Source: Streptomyces fildesensis (GTDB lineage Bacteria; Actinomycetota; Actinomycetes; Streptomycetales; Streptomycetaceae). From it: a stretch of 64,000 nucleotides of DNA. A model generated the notes under the pieces. The model was not told the DNA's origin. It searched no databases and worked only from the letters and a program-made list of their open reading frames with translations. Below, one piece after another: positions 14,700 through 24,842 of this stretch. Numbering within the stretch: the first letter of the stretch is position 1; each line of letters opens with the position of its first letter. The position numbers and the translations under genes were made by a program. The stretch lies in NCBI RefSeq assembly GCF_016107395.1, contig NZ_JAAIKO010000016.1, forward strand, positions 84,052 through 148,051, given 5' to 3'.

Positions 14700-15959
14700 T
14701 CAGACTGCGGTCAGGGTGTACGTACCCGTACCGTCCGGCCGGCCGCTGGAGTACTGGCGGATCAACTCCCCGTCCGCGTAACGGTCGTGGCCCATCATGG
14801 AGCCGGTGTACTTGTTCTGTAGACCGATCTTCGAGCTGCCGGGTACGTCGCGGTAGATGTAGAACCGCTGGAGGTCGTCCTCCCCGCAGGTGGCCGTCGT
14901 CAGGTAGGCCTGCTCCTGGTTGGCGATGTTCGCCGGGACGGTCGCGCATCCGCCGTTGCCCCAGTTCCACAGGGACGCTTCGATGACTCCGTTGTTCTCC
15001 GTGACGTTGCACAGGCGCCAGTTGTCCAGGTGGGCGCTGAAGAAGTTGGATTCGCGCAGGCGGATGCCGTCGTTGGCGAGGAGCGGTGCGCTCCAGTTCA
15101 GGGGCTTGCCGGGGACGTCGATCCTGTAGACGGCGGGTTGGCAGTCCAGGGCGGCCCGCGTGTTGGGGGCCGGGCTCCCGGTGGCCTTCACGCTCTTCTC
15201 AGCCTTGGCGGCTGCTTCGTGCCCGGCCTTGGCGGCCTCGGCCTTCGCCGAGGGGACCGGCCCAGCCGGGTGTTTCGCGATGGCGGCGGGCGAGCCGCAG
15301 TCGAGGAGGTCCTGTGCCTTGCGCATGATGCTGTTGGCGGGGACCTTGTCCTCGCAGCGCACCGCGCCTTCCTCGAGGGTGGTGAAGGTGGTGTAGCTGC
15401 CGGTGTCGGGGCCCTCGGTCCACTTCAACGCCCAGCTGCCGTCGCCCTGTTGGGTGCGGTTGCAGTTGAGGCTGCCGTAGGTGCCGGTGACCTTCTTGGT
15501 GCCCTCGTAGAGCCCGTAGTAGCCGGGCTGGTAGAAGTCCCAGGTGATGGACTTGTTGGTGCTGCTGGTGGTGGTGTAGTTGACCTGGACGTTCAGGCCG
15601 AGGCTCGCGCCGACGGTGCCGAGGGCCTCGACGGCGAAGCTGCCCTGAACGCTGCCGTTGACGCCCACGGAGACCGAAATGGTTTCCTGGACGTTGGTGG
15701 AGATGGTCTGGGTACCGGTTGAGCCCTGGGTGACGTACCAGCCCTTGAAGTGGGTGATGGCCGGGGACACTTCGGTGGACTTGATGACCGGGTGGCGGGT
15801 ACCGAGATCGGCTGCGGTGCAGGTCTGGCCGGGCTGGATCGTCTGCCCGGAGGCGGCCGGGGTAGCGGCGGCCGGGGTGGCGGCCAGGCCCACGGCGGCC
15901 GTCGCGGTGGCTATGAGCGCTCCGAGCCCTCTGCCCAGGCGGTTTCTTGTGCGGCGCAT
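14700..15959 (-). CDS. secreted pore-former-like protein with lectin-like C-terminus
   Basis: A 419-residue secreted protein. A signal peptide is plain (basic start, hydrophobic GALIATATAAVGLAAT, cleavage near ATPAAA). Residues about 80-190 are Ser/Thr-rich with strict alternation of polar and apolar residues (ETISVSVGVNGSVQG, VQVNYTTTSSTNKS), as in the membrane-inserting beta-hairpins of aerolysin/ETX-MTX2 toxins. An Ala/Lys linker follows, and the C-terminal 130 residues resemble a beta-trefoil or carbohydrate-binding fold. The start ATG has a good GGGGGAAG site. It is divergent from a secreted nuclease with 194 bases between them. The toxin assignment is inference from sequence texture only. 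Confidence 0.55.
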   Translation of the reverse strand: MRRTRNRLGRGLGALIATATAAVGLAATPAAATPAASGQTIQPGQTCTAADLGTRHPVIKSTEVSPAITHFKGWYVTQGSTGTQTISTNVQETISVSVGVNGSVQGSFAVEALGTVGASLGLNVQVNYTTTSSTNKSITWDFYQPGYYGLYEGTKKVTGTYGSLNCNRTQQGDGSWALKWTEGPDTGSYTTFTTLEEGAVRCEDKVPANSIMRKAQDLLDCGSPAAIAKHPAGPVPSAKAEAAKAGHEAAAKAEKSVKATGSPAPNTRAALDCQPAVYRIDVPGKPLNWSAPLLANDGIRLRESNFFSAHLDNWRLCNVTENNGVIEASLWNWGNGGCATVPANIANQEQAYLTTATCGEDDLQRFYIYRDVPGSSKIGLQNKYTGSMMGHDRYADGELIRQYSSGRPDGTGTYTLTAV

Positions 15960-16153
15960 CGTTGCTTCCCCCTGTGTGTGGTCTGTGAGGCGAGTGTGAG
16001 GGAAACTAGCGCCGCCGAGGGCGGCAGGTCCATACCACAACTGGCCAATTGCGATCAAGAACTGTCGCGTTCTCGGTTGGCATGAACGGGAGTTGCCAGG
16101 TTCCATACCTTCGGTGTGCCCGCCACGGGGCCACCGACGGAAGGGATCACCTT
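15960..16153. promoter_or_regulatory. shared upstream region of two divergent secreted-protein genes
   Basis: These 194 bases separate the ATG of the pore-former-like gene from the TTG of the nuclease gene, and must hold both promoters. The strip around 16030-16085 is relatively AT-rich. No specific operator could be assigned. Confidence 0.4.
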
Positions 16154-17452
16154 TTGAAACACCTCAGACGCGGCCTGTCGGCGATAGCCGCACTGGTCTT
16201 CACCGCATCCCTGTGCGCCGCAGGCACCGCCCCCGCTACCGCCGCTCCGCCCGCCAGCGCGGCCCCGCCCGGTCACGGAACGTGCGTGGCCACCGCCCCC
16301 GGTACCCCGCTCCAGCGCCAGGGCACGGCCTGGACGTGCGTGAGGACCACCGACACCGCCCCCGCAGGTGCCGCCGCCCCCACCTCCGCCGCCCTCGCAC
16401 CAGCGGCCCGCGCCCAGGCCGCCGATCCCAAGCCGAATCCCGGGCTGGGGATGTGTACCGGGACCGATCCCCGCCAGTCCAGCCGCAAGGCCTACTGCGT
16501 ACGCCACTGGGTCATCTATGAGGCCCTCGGCAAGGACGGGAGCGTAGCCGACCACGCCACGGTGTTCGTCGCGGCGGCGGCGTCCATGGACTCCCAGCCT
16601 CAGGCGGCGTGGTCGGAGGACATCATCACCGAGGTCGTCGAGATGACGGAGAAAATGCCCCCCGTCACGATGGCCCTGAGCTCGACCTGCAGTGGCCAGT
16701 GCACGTCCGGGTCGTCGGCCTGGGACGGCGCGGCCGTTCGCTTCCGCCGCCTCCACGAGGGCAAGGACGGCACCCTGAGCTACCGCTCGTCCGTGGGCAA
16801 GGGCTTCAACACGACGATCCTGCCGACCTACCGCGTGGAGGGGGCCATCCTCAACGGGTCGGGGCCGCCCACGCACATCCGCCCGGAGTGGAACGGCATC
16901 GAGGTTCGCTGTGACGATGACTCGGGCAGCTGGCCCGGCTGCATCGTCCCGGGCCACCTGGCCAACGTGACGTTCAGCAAGGCCCGGTACCGGGGGGCGG
17001 CCATCGCCTATGAGTGGGCGCAGAAGAACCTGACCGGCAAGTACGGCGACCACGACCACCCGCTGAACCGGTTCACCGACCCTCTCGACCCGAAGAACGA
17101 CAAACGGCGTGACAAGACCTGTGGCATTGGCGGGCCGAACAAGTTCGTGGGGGGCGCCACCGGTGTCCCCAACGACTCCTGTGACGAGTACCCCTTCGCC
17201 GGGTCCTGGCAGGGCGGCAACGACGGGAACCAGTGCGTAGACATCACCCCGCGTGCGGTCGGCGGCGTGTGGGACATCGCGAACGTCACCGTCGACCGGG
17301 CCGCCCAGCCCACCCCGCCCTACAACGCGCCCTGCATCCGGGCCCATGTCGACAACAAGGACAACGGTGACGCGGGTCTGGAGTACGGGCGGGCGATACA
17401 GTCCGACCGCATCATCGACAGCGAAGCCTTCGAGGTAATCATCGCCCCGTGA
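16154..17452 (+). CDS. secreted NucA/NucB-type deoxyribonuclease
   Basis: A 432-residue secreted protein with a signal peptide (KHLRRGLSAIAALVFTASL, cleavage near ATAAPP) and a long Ala/Pro-rich linker. The C-terminal quarter contains SCDEYPFAGSWQGG followed by conserved polar residues, the active-site pattern of NucA/NucB sporulation-type DNases (Asp-Glu). These enzymes degrade extracellular DNA. A TTG start is chosen because a GAAGGGATC site sits at the right distance and the signal peptide begins there; in-frame ATGs upstream lack one. It is followed by a hairpin. The middle, about 130-330, is unfamiliar and may be a pro- or binding domain. Confidence 0.75.
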   Translation: MKHLRRGLSAIAALVFTASLCAAGTAPATAAPPASAAPPGHGTCVATAPGTPLQRQGTAWTCVRTTDTAPAGAAAPTSAALAPAARAQAADPKPNPGLGMCTGTDPRQSSRKAYCVRHWVIYEALGKDGSVADHATVFVAAAASMDSQPQAAWSEDIITEVVEMTEKMPPVTMALSSTCSGQCTSGSSAWDGAAVRFRRLHEGKDGTLSYRSSVGKGFNTTILPTYRVEGAILNGSGPPTHIRPEWNGIEVRCDDDSGSWPGCIVPGHLANVTFSKARYRGAAIAYEWAQKNLTGKYGDHDHPLNRFTDPLDPKNDKRRDKTCGIGGPNKFVGGATGVPNDSCDEYPFAGSWQGGNDGNQCVDITPRAVGGVWDIANVTVDRAAQPTPPYNAPCIRAHVDNKDNGDAGLEYGRAIQSDRIIDSEAFEVIIAP

Positions 17453-17468
17453 CCGGGGCGGTGCCGCA

Positions 17469-17495
17469 GGGCCGCCCTCTGCCTGGGGGCGGCCC
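17469..17495 (+). terminator. terminator after the nuclease gene
   Basis: A perfect nine-base stem, GGGCCGCCC with GGGCGGCCC, with a nine-base loop, begins 17 bases after the nuclease stop. Confidence 0.6.
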
Positions 17496-17511
17496 AACCC
17501 CCTGGCCGTGG

Positions 17512-17899
17512 CGGCGATTAGGACGTGGTGACAGCCGGCGTGCGCTGCCTGCCATACGATCTGTTCCGCGCCTTGTGCATCGTTGGCCCCCTCACGGGAC
17601 AGCGCGAGGTCCGTCCAGGCGTTGGCGTGGCTCGCCTCGATGGCCTGCCGGTACAGCCGTTCCGCGCCCTGCAGGTCACCGGCGTCCTGGCGTAGCCGCG
17701 CCAGAGCCGTCAGGGCATCAGCCTCCCCGGCGTCGATGGCCTGCTGGAAGAGCCGTTCTGCACCCTGCGGGTCACCGGCCTGCTCGAGCAATCGAGCCAG
17801 AGCAAGGCAGGCATGAGGGTGACCGGTCCTGGCCGCCCGCCCGCACAGGGCCGCGGCGATGCGGTCCCGCTCCGCCAGGATGTCTCCTGACCCCTCCAT
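17512..17899 (-). pseudogene. Sel1/TPR-repeat gene, 5' piece
   Basis: The first 130 residues of this frame carry three helical repeats (LLEQAGDPQGAERLFQQAIDAG, ARLRQDAGDLQGAE, SREGANDAQGAE) and then run into sequence antisense to the nuclease gene. The repeat phase breaks off inside a repeat, just where the piece at 14435 would continue on the same strand. There is an ATG at 17899 but no ribosome site or N-terminal domain. Confidence 0.6.
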
Positions 17900-18765
17900 A
17901 CCACCTGCGCCTCGTCGGGGCCCGCCACCTCCAGAGCGGCGGTCCTCTGGTCCGGACGCTCCAGCTCTGTGCGCTCGCGCTGCTGGTTCCCGTGGCCGGA
18001 CAACCGGGCCACCCGGGATCGGAACCCGGTCGACCCGTCGGTGCCCGCGGCCTGCGGAACAGCAGTGCCTCCCACCGCAGCCAGTGCGGTTGGCGCCTCT
18101 TCCAGCATCGCTGCCCCCCGGTGACTTTGGTCGACCGTATCGCCGCCTCAGTGCGCGTGCCCGGTAGCGTTCCCTCCGGTGGAGGGACTCATGCGGCCAT
18201 CACACCGAAGGCGACGGTGCGAGAACTGCCGCGGTGTTCTCGTCCCCAGACACGGAGTCCGGCCAGGCCAACGAGAGCGAGCAGCGCGAGCGGTACCTCT
18301 GACCGGCCTGTACGAGCGATGCCGTCAGCGCCGCCTTGTGCGCCTTGGACCATGGGAAGGCGCCACAGGATGGCCCAGCGGCGAGTGAACGACCAGTCAT
18401 GGTACGGGGAGCATCAAAAGCGCCCGCCGATGGGGCTGGTGACCGATGGCATGGCCGGCTGAGGCAGTTCGGGCATCCGAGGAAGCTGCGGCGCGCGGGG
18501 TACTGCCTTTCCCGCTGTGGGCGCGATCCCCTGTGCATCCGCCTCGCCACTCCCATCCGCAGTATCCGGAACGTGTCATTTCGCCTGCCCGGCCAGTCTC
18601 GGCGTGAACCCGCCGCGCGGCTCGCGGATGCACCCCCACTGGGGCTCCCGAACAGGAGATCCCCGGTGTCGTCCAAACGCTTCGGAGGCTCACCGCTGAC
18701 CGGCAGCCGGCCACTCCGAGCCGCCCCGACTGCTCATTTGGAACAGCGACCCAGGGGGACCGGGG
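17900..18765. other. stretch without a recognisable gene
   Basis: About 870 bases with several overlapping open frames on both strands, none with a convincing start, codon bias or family resemblance. It is probably decayed sequence, perhaps the missing front of the TPR gene. Confidence 0.5.
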
Positions 18766-19050
18766 TTACGGCGCCATGAGTCGGACGATCTCGCGCGGGC
18801 GCGATTCGCGCTCGTCGTAGGCGATGTCCAGCCCTGCCGCTTTGACCGCTGCGAACGATGTAGCGAATGCCTCCTCGGACTCCCATTGCACAATCGACAC
18901 CACCGCCTCGCCGTCGGCGGACACCCAGCAGTCAGCTGAGAGGCATCCCGGTGTCCGCCCAAATTCCTCGGCGACTCGCTGGACGCGTAAGACGAACTCT
19001 TCGCGGTGCGAAGGATGCGGATAGTGGCTGGCTACCATGCCCATCTTCAC
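18766..19050 (-). CDS. ABM-domain (antibiotic biosynthesis monooxygenase-like) protein
   Basis: A 94-residue single-domain protein with the ABM ferredoxin-like pattern: HREEFVLRVQRVAEEF, then PGCLSADCWVS and VVSIVQWESEEAFATSF. ABM proteins are small dimeric oxygenases or heme-degrading enzymes, often without a known substrate. A GTG start with GGGAGAGC upstream is preferred. It stands alone; no biosynthetic cluster is nearby, so a quinone or ROS-related role is as likely as antibiotic synthesis. Confidence 0.75.
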   Translation of the reverse strand: MKMGMVASHYPHPSHREEFVLRVQRVAEEFGRTPGCLSADCWVSADGEAVVSIVQWESEEAFATSFAAVKAAGLDIAYDERESRPREIVRLMAP

Positions 19051-19129
19051 GATGCTCTCCCTGCGTTCCCCGACGTTACGTCGGCTGGTGGAATGACTCG
19101 TGATCGATCCTCACATGAACGGGGGCGCC

Positions 19130-19229
19130 CCATGGTGGATGCGATGCGTTTCCAGGGGAAGTAGTAGCCGCGCACAGGTGCTGCCTCGGATGTGCAGGTG
19201 ATCCAACGGGCCTGGTAGACGGTGCTCAT
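19130..19229 (-). pseudogene. possible fragment of a small PH-domain-like protein
   Basis: A short frame starting MSTVYQARWITC and reaching RGYYFPWKR resembles the first strands of small actinobacterial PH-like proteins (RGYYFPWGTKRI type), then loses resemblance. It is a gene scrap at best; this is a weak call. Confidence 0.3.
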
Positions 19230-19248
19230 GGCTCCGGCCTCGGAGACC

Positions 19249-19464
19249 TCAGGGAGCAATGCCGACGCCTTCGATGCGGCTCCAGCGCTTCTCCTGGGCG
19301 GCGGTCATGGCCGGCCAGTGGCGTCCGCCCGGCCGTGCATTGACCCGTGAGGCGTAGGAGTCCGGGTGGAAGTTCGGGTGATCTTTGTGTTCATAGTGTT
19401 CGCTCAGCCATGGCTTGGCGCGGGCTCGGGACCGGGGGCCCACCCAGGAACTCCAGTGCCGCAC
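19249..19464 (-). other. unidentified 71-codon frame downstream of the ABC operon
   Basis: The frame encodes WVGPRSRARAKPWLSEHY and ends EGVGIAP, rich in His, Arg and Pro. I do not recognise it. It follows the transporter ATPase gene on the same strand and may be a small gene or the tail of a deleted one. Confidence 0.25.
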
Positions 19465-19486
19465 GCCGACGCCTCGCCGCCGCCGG

Positions 19487-20674
<1,188 letters not shown>

Positions 20675-20708
20675 GGTCTGCCTTCCTGGTCCCGCCCGGG
20701 TGGGCCGG

Positions 20709-21542
20709 TTATCCCTTGACTGCGCCGGCGGTGAGGCCGGCGACGATGCGGCGTTGGAACAGCAACACGAAGATCACGATGGGTACGGTGATCACCACGG
20801 CCGCCGCGGCGATGGATCCGGCGGGCTGCTGGAACTGCGAACTACCGGTGAAGAAGGCGATCGCCGCCGGGACGGTGCGGGCGGCGGTGGTGGACGTCAG
20901 CGAGATCGCGAACAGGAAGTCGTTCCAGCAGAAGATGAAGACCAGGATCGCGGTGGTGAACACGCCGGGCGCGGCGAGCGGTGCGATCACCAGGCGGAAC
21001 GCCTGGGCCGGGGTGGCGCCGTCCATCTTGGCGGCCTTCTCCAGGTCCCAGGGGATCTCCCGGAAGAACGCGGACAGCGTGTAGATCGCCAGCGGCAGGG
21101 AGAAGGTCATGTAGGGGATGATCAGTCCCGGCCAGGTGTCGAAGATCCCGAGCACCCGCTCGATGTTGAACAGCGGCGAGACCAGCGAGATCGGTGGGAA
21201 CATCGCGATCAGCAGCGACATCCCGATCAGCAGCCGCTTGCCGGGGAATCGGAGCCGGGCGACCGCGTAGGCGGCCATCGTGCCGAGGACGACCGCGATC
21301 GTGGTGGCGATCAGGGCGATACCGATCGAGTTGATCAGCGCCCGAGTGAACTCCGAGGTCTGGAAGATGCCACGGTAGTTCGCCCAGGTCCATTTGCGCG
21401 GGATGAAGTTGCCGTCGCTGAGGGTGCTCGGGTCCTTGAACGAGAGCGCCACGATCCACCAGACCGGGAACAGCGCATACAGCACCACGATGAGGTTGAC
21501 GACGCTCCAGCTGGTCAGGGTCTTCCCGCGGTGGGACATCAT
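20709..21542 (-). CDS. sugar ABC transporter permease (SugB/MalG type)
   Basis: A 277-residue inner-membrane permease with six predicted helices and the EAA loop as EKAAKMDGATPAQAFRLV, which docks on the ATPase. It is typical MalG/SugB length. The ATG at 21542 overlaps the stop of the upstream permease (ATGA), which fixes the start. It forms the translocation channel with the upstream permease. Confidence 0.9.
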   Translation of the reverse strand: MMSHRGKTLTSWSVVNLIVVLYALFPVWWIVALSFKDPSTLSDGNFIPRKWTWANYRGIFQTSEFTRALINSIGIALIATTIAVVLGTMAAYAVARLRFPGKRLLIGMSLLIAMFPPISLVSPLFNIERVLGIFDTWPGLIIPYMTFSLPLAIYTLSAFFREIPWDLEKAAKMDGATPAQAFRLVIAPLAAPGVFTTAILVFIFCWNDFLFAISLTSTTAARTVPAAIAFFTGSSQFQQPAGSIAAAAVVITVPIVIFVLLFQRRIVAGLTAGAVKG

Positions 21543-22465
21543 CGCCGCTCCGGTTCGCCGCCCGGCGCCGCGGCGCCGAAGATCTTGATGAAGATGAAGG
21601 CGAGCACCGCCACGCACAGGAAGATCAGCATCGAGATCGCCGATCCGATGCCGAGGTTGAGGGCGGTGAACAGGTTGTCGTAGCCGAGGATCGAGACCGA
21701 TCCGGTGTCGTTCGAGCCGCCCGTCAGGACGTAGATGTTGTCGAAGATCCGGAACGCGTCCAGGGTGCGGAACAGCAGGGCGACCAGGATGGCCGGCTTC
21801 ATCAGCGGCAGGATCACCAGCCGCAGCCGTTGCCAGAAGGTGGCACCGTCGACCATCGCGGCCCTGACCGTCTCACCCGGGACGAGCGCCAGGCCGGCGA
21901 GCAGCAGCAGCGCCATGAACGGCGTGGTCTTCCACACCTCGGCCAGGATGATCAGTCCGATGGCCTGCCACTGGTCGGTCAGCGGCGCGCTGCCCGCGGG
22001 CAGCAGCGCCGCGAGGTAGCCGGTCCCGGGGGTCCACGCGTACTGCCATGAGTACGCGGCGACGACGGTGACGATGCCGTACGGGATCAGGACGGCGGTA
22101 CGGACGGTGCCCCGGCCGAAGACGGCCCGGTGCATCACCAGCGCCAGCGCCATGCCGAGGACCAGCTCGATCGCCACCGACACCACCGTGATGAGGGCGG
22201 TCACCCACAGGGCCTGCCACCAGAACGGCGAGGACAGCACAGCTCCGTAGTTGCCGAACCCGACCCACTTGGCCTGCGCGGGGAACCGCAGGTCGTAGCG
22301 CTGGAGCGAGAGGTAGACCGCGTAGGCGATCGGGTAGGCGGTGACGGCGACCATCACGATCACCGCCGGCGCGCAGAGCAGCAGGCCGAGCCGGCGCTCC
22401 TGGCGGGCGCCCTCGGACAGTTCGGCGCGGCCGTGCCCGGCGGCGGCCTTCGCGGATGTGCTCAC
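21539..22465 (-). CDS. sugar ABC transporter permease (SugA/MalF type)
   Basis: A 308-residue permease with about six membrane helices beginning at LGLLLCAPAVIVMVAV and an EAA loop VRAAMVDGATFWQRL. The GTG start at 22465 overlaps the stop of the binding-protein gene (GTGA) and itself overlaps the next permease by ATGA, so the three genes are translationally coupled. It is the MalF-like half of the channel. Confidence 0.9.
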   Translation of the reverse strand: MSTSAKAAAGHGRAELSEGARQERRLGLLLCAPAVIVMVAVTAYPIAYAVYLSLQRYDLRFPAQAKWVGFGNYGAVLSSPFWWQALWVTALITVVSVAIELVLGMALALVMHRAVFGRGTVRTAVLIPYGIVTVVAAYSWQYAWTPGTGYLAALLPAGSAPLTDQWQAIGLIILAEVWKTTPFMALLLLAGLALVPGETVRAAMVDGATFWQRLRLVILPLMKPAILVALLFRTLDAFRIFDNIYVLTGGSNDTGSVSILGYDNLFTALNLGIGSAISMLIFLCVAVLAFIFIKIFGAAAPGGEPERR

Positions 22466-23739
22466 GGAATCAACCCCTTGGAACCGAGGGCGTCCTCGAT
22501 CTGGCCCCGGAGGTCGGAGACGGTGCTCTCGGGCTGGATCCCGGCCGGTGGCGAGAGGGTGTGCGCGAGGGCGATCGACACGTTCTGGTAGGCGGGGGTC
22601 CGCGGTCGCACGCTCGCCGTGTCCAGCGCGTTCAGCACGTCGGCGGCGAAGGGATAGCTCTTCGTCAGTTCGGCCGCCTGGTAGAGACTGCGCAGCGAGG
22701 GCGGCAGGCCGCCCTTGAGGGCGTTGGTGAGCTGGTTGTCGCGGTTGCGCAGGCACAGCGTGGCCTGGAACGCGAGATCGGGGTGCTTGCTGTAGGCGCC
22801 GACGGCGAGGTCGATGCCGCCGATGGTCACGGTGGCCGGCCGGCCGGCGGTCACGCCGGGGTAGGGGGCCCACCTGAAGTGTTGGAAGAGCTTCGGCTGG
22901 TTGGCCTTCATCGACGGGTAGACGAAGGGGTAGTTGAGTTCGAAGGCGGCCGTTCCGGACTCCATGGCGAGCCGGTTCTCGTCCTCCATCTGGTTGGACA
23001 GTGACGGGTCCGCGGCGGCGGACCGGGCGGTGGCGCGCATGATTCCGGCGGCGACGACGGCCGGCGCGCCGAGCGAGGGCGCCTGGGCGTCCGGGGTGAG
23101 GATCGACCCGCCCGCGCTGGTGACCAGGGTGTTGAACCAGACCGTCAGTCCCTCGTACTGGGCACCTTGGATCTCGACGTAGTGCGGCTTGCCCGCCTTC
23201 GCCAGAGCGTCGGCCTGGGCGAGCATCTCGGCCCAGCTCTTCGGAGGCACCGGCACCAGGTCGTCGCGGTACCACAGGAGCTGGGTGTTGGAGTTGTAGG
23301 GGACGGCGTACAGCCGGTCCTTCCAGGTCGCGGTCTGCACCGCGGCCTTCAGGGTGTCCGCGGTCGCCCGTGCCTTCAACGCTCCCGTCCACTCCCGGAC
23401 CCAGCCCGCCTCGGCGAACTCCGCGGGCCAGGTAACGTCGAGGCCCATGATGTCGACCCCGGCGTCGTGAGCGGCCAATCGCCGCACCAACTGCTGCCGC
23501 TGCCCGTCCGCCGTCCGCGGCAGTTTGTTGTACCGGATCTGGTACTGACCCTTCGAGGCGTGGCTGCACCGCTCGGCCGCCTGTTGCAACGCGCCGGAAT
23601 CGTCGGGGAAGTTGTACCAGTTCATCGTCACCGGACCGCCGCTACTGCTGCTTCCGCACCCCGCGAGAGCGGAGGCGAGCAGCGGAAGGGCGGCAATGGC
23701 GGCCGGCCACCGCGCGCGCAAGGTCCGGCGCCTACGCAT
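22462..23739 (-). CDS. sugar-binding lipoprotein of ABC importer, LpqY-like
   Basis: A 425-residue extracellular solute-binding lipoprotein with a basic start, hydrophobic segment and lipobox LASALAGC. The mature start NWYNFPDDSGALQQAAERC, the QQLVRRLAAHDAGVDIM segment and LDVTWPAEFAEAGW closely follow the mycobacterial LpqY pattern (trehalose-recycling LpqY-SugABC importer). First gene of a four-gene operon with both permeases and the ATPase. The Streptomyces substrate could be trehalose, maltose or a related disaccharide. No LacI or ROK regulator lies directly beside it. Confidence 0.88.
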   Translation of the reverse strand: MRRRRTLRARWPAAIAALPLLASALAGCGSSSSGGPVTMNWYNFPDDSGALQQAAERCSHASKGQYQIRYNKLPRTADGQRQQLVRRLAAHDAGVDIMGLDVTWPAEFAEAGWVREWTGALKARATADTLKAAVQTATWKDRLYAVPYNSNTQLLWYRDDLVPVPPKSWAEMLAQADALAKAGKPHYVEIQGAQYEGLTVWFNTLVTSAGGSILTPDAQAPSLGAPAVVAAGIMRATARSAAADPSLSNQMEDENRLAMESGTAAFELNYPFVYPSMKANQPKLFQHFRWAPYPGVTAGRPATVTIGGIDLAVGAYSKHPDLAFQATLCLRNRDNQLTNALKGGLPPSLRSLYQAAELTKSYPFAADVLNALDTASVRPRTPAYQNVSIALAHTLSPPAGIQPESTVSDLRGQIEDALGSKGLIP

Positions 23740-23964
23740 CTCACACTCCTGCTGTGGGGAACCCTCCTGGGGTGCTCACGGTAGGGAGACGATCGGCATT
23801 CGGCCGGTGACACTTCCGAAGTTTCTGCCCGAACCGACCGGATGGCGCAGCGCCCGCGCCTTCGTGGCACCCGACTGCCGACCTCGGCAGGCAGGACGTT
23901 GCGCTTGACGACCCTGGACAGCGACCGCCGCGGCCTCACGATGGTCCGGTCATAGGGTGGCCCT

Positions 23965-24176
23965 GTGACGAAGATGGCGGAACAGACGGATACCGGCCGG
24001 CTCATCTATGGGTGCATGGGGCTGGGCGGCAGCTGGGGCGACGAGCCCTACACCGCGCAGGACATCGCGGTCGCGGAAGCCGCCGTGGAAGCGGCCCTGG
24101 ACAGTGGCATCAACACGTTCGACCACGCGGACATCTACCGGAGCGGCAAGGCCGAAGCGGTGTTCGGCGGGGACTG
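23965..24176 (+). pseudogene. aldo/keto reductase, N-terminal fragment
   Basis: About 70 residues matching the start of aldo/keto reductases: RLIYGCMGLGG, VEAALDSGINTFDHADIYRSGKAEAVFG, including the catalytic-site Asp and Tyr. The family runs to about 300 residues, but resemblance stops near 24176, right where the end of an opposite-strand oxidoreductase fragment begins. The start is GTG (23965) or the ATG nine bases later. The Lys and His of the tetrad are missing, so it cannot be active. Confidence 0.75.
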
Positions 24177-24200
24177 CCTACCTACCGCAGGAGGGGATGG

Positions 24201-24842
24201 TCAGTTGGCGGGGGCGAGCACGATGCGTTGGCCGAAGGTGGTGGGGATGCTCCACGCCTGCTCGACCTGGGCGAGGGGGAGGGCGATGGGGTTGACGGCT
24301 AAGGTGCCGGAGGCGACCTCGGCGGCGAGGGAGGGCAGTTCGGCGAGGATTCCCGCGGTGGTGAGCGAGCCCTGGCCGCTCCCCATGATCTGCAGGTTCG
24401 CCGCGCGCAGTAGGTAGGAGGGCAGGGTGATGTCCGCTCCGGCCATGGAGCCGATCTGGATCCAGGCCAGTGGCTTGCTGCGCTCGGTGCGGGCGGTGAG
24501 CAACGCGGGCAGGGCATGTTCGGCGGCCGGACCCCATAGATAGTCGATGACGACGTCCGCGTCGCCGTCGGCCCGGCCGAGGCGGTCGGCGACCTGCTGA
24601 GGGTTGCCCAGCAGGGAGACGGTCTCGTCCGCGCCCAGGCCGCGCAGGAGAGCAAGGCGCTCAGGATCGCGGCCGGCGGCCACGACGTGGGTGGCGCCGA
24701 GGTGCTGGGCAATCTGGACGGCGAGCTGCCCGGCGTGGCCGGTCGCGCCCAGGACCAGGACGGTGGCACCGGGCTGGAGAGTGACGCGGCGGCGCAGTGC
24801 GACCCAGGACGACATGGCGGGGTTCATCGCGGCGGCCACCAT
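24201..24842 (-). pseudogene. zinc/quinone-type oxidoreductase, C-terminal part
   Basis: About 213 residues of an MDR-superfamily NADPH oxidoreductase: AAAMNPAMSSWVALR, the nucleotide-binding GATGHAGQLAVQIAQ and a normal C-terminus. The first ~110 residues (the GroES-like domain) are missing: sequence begins exactly where a divergent MarR gene starts, the two ATGs overlapping at 24840-24843. Family members are about 320 residues. It reads as a truncated gene made by recombination; the Rossmann half might still fold. Confidence 0.7.

Noticed and set aside
16055..17511. Minus-strand frame joined to the TPR piece and running antisense to the nuclease
   Set aside because: Only its first 130 codons look like TPR; the rest is the shadow of the nuclease gene.
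18001..18045. tRNA-like GGGATCGGAACCCGG string
   Set aside because: No cloverleaf with anticodon arm and acceptor stem could be built around it.
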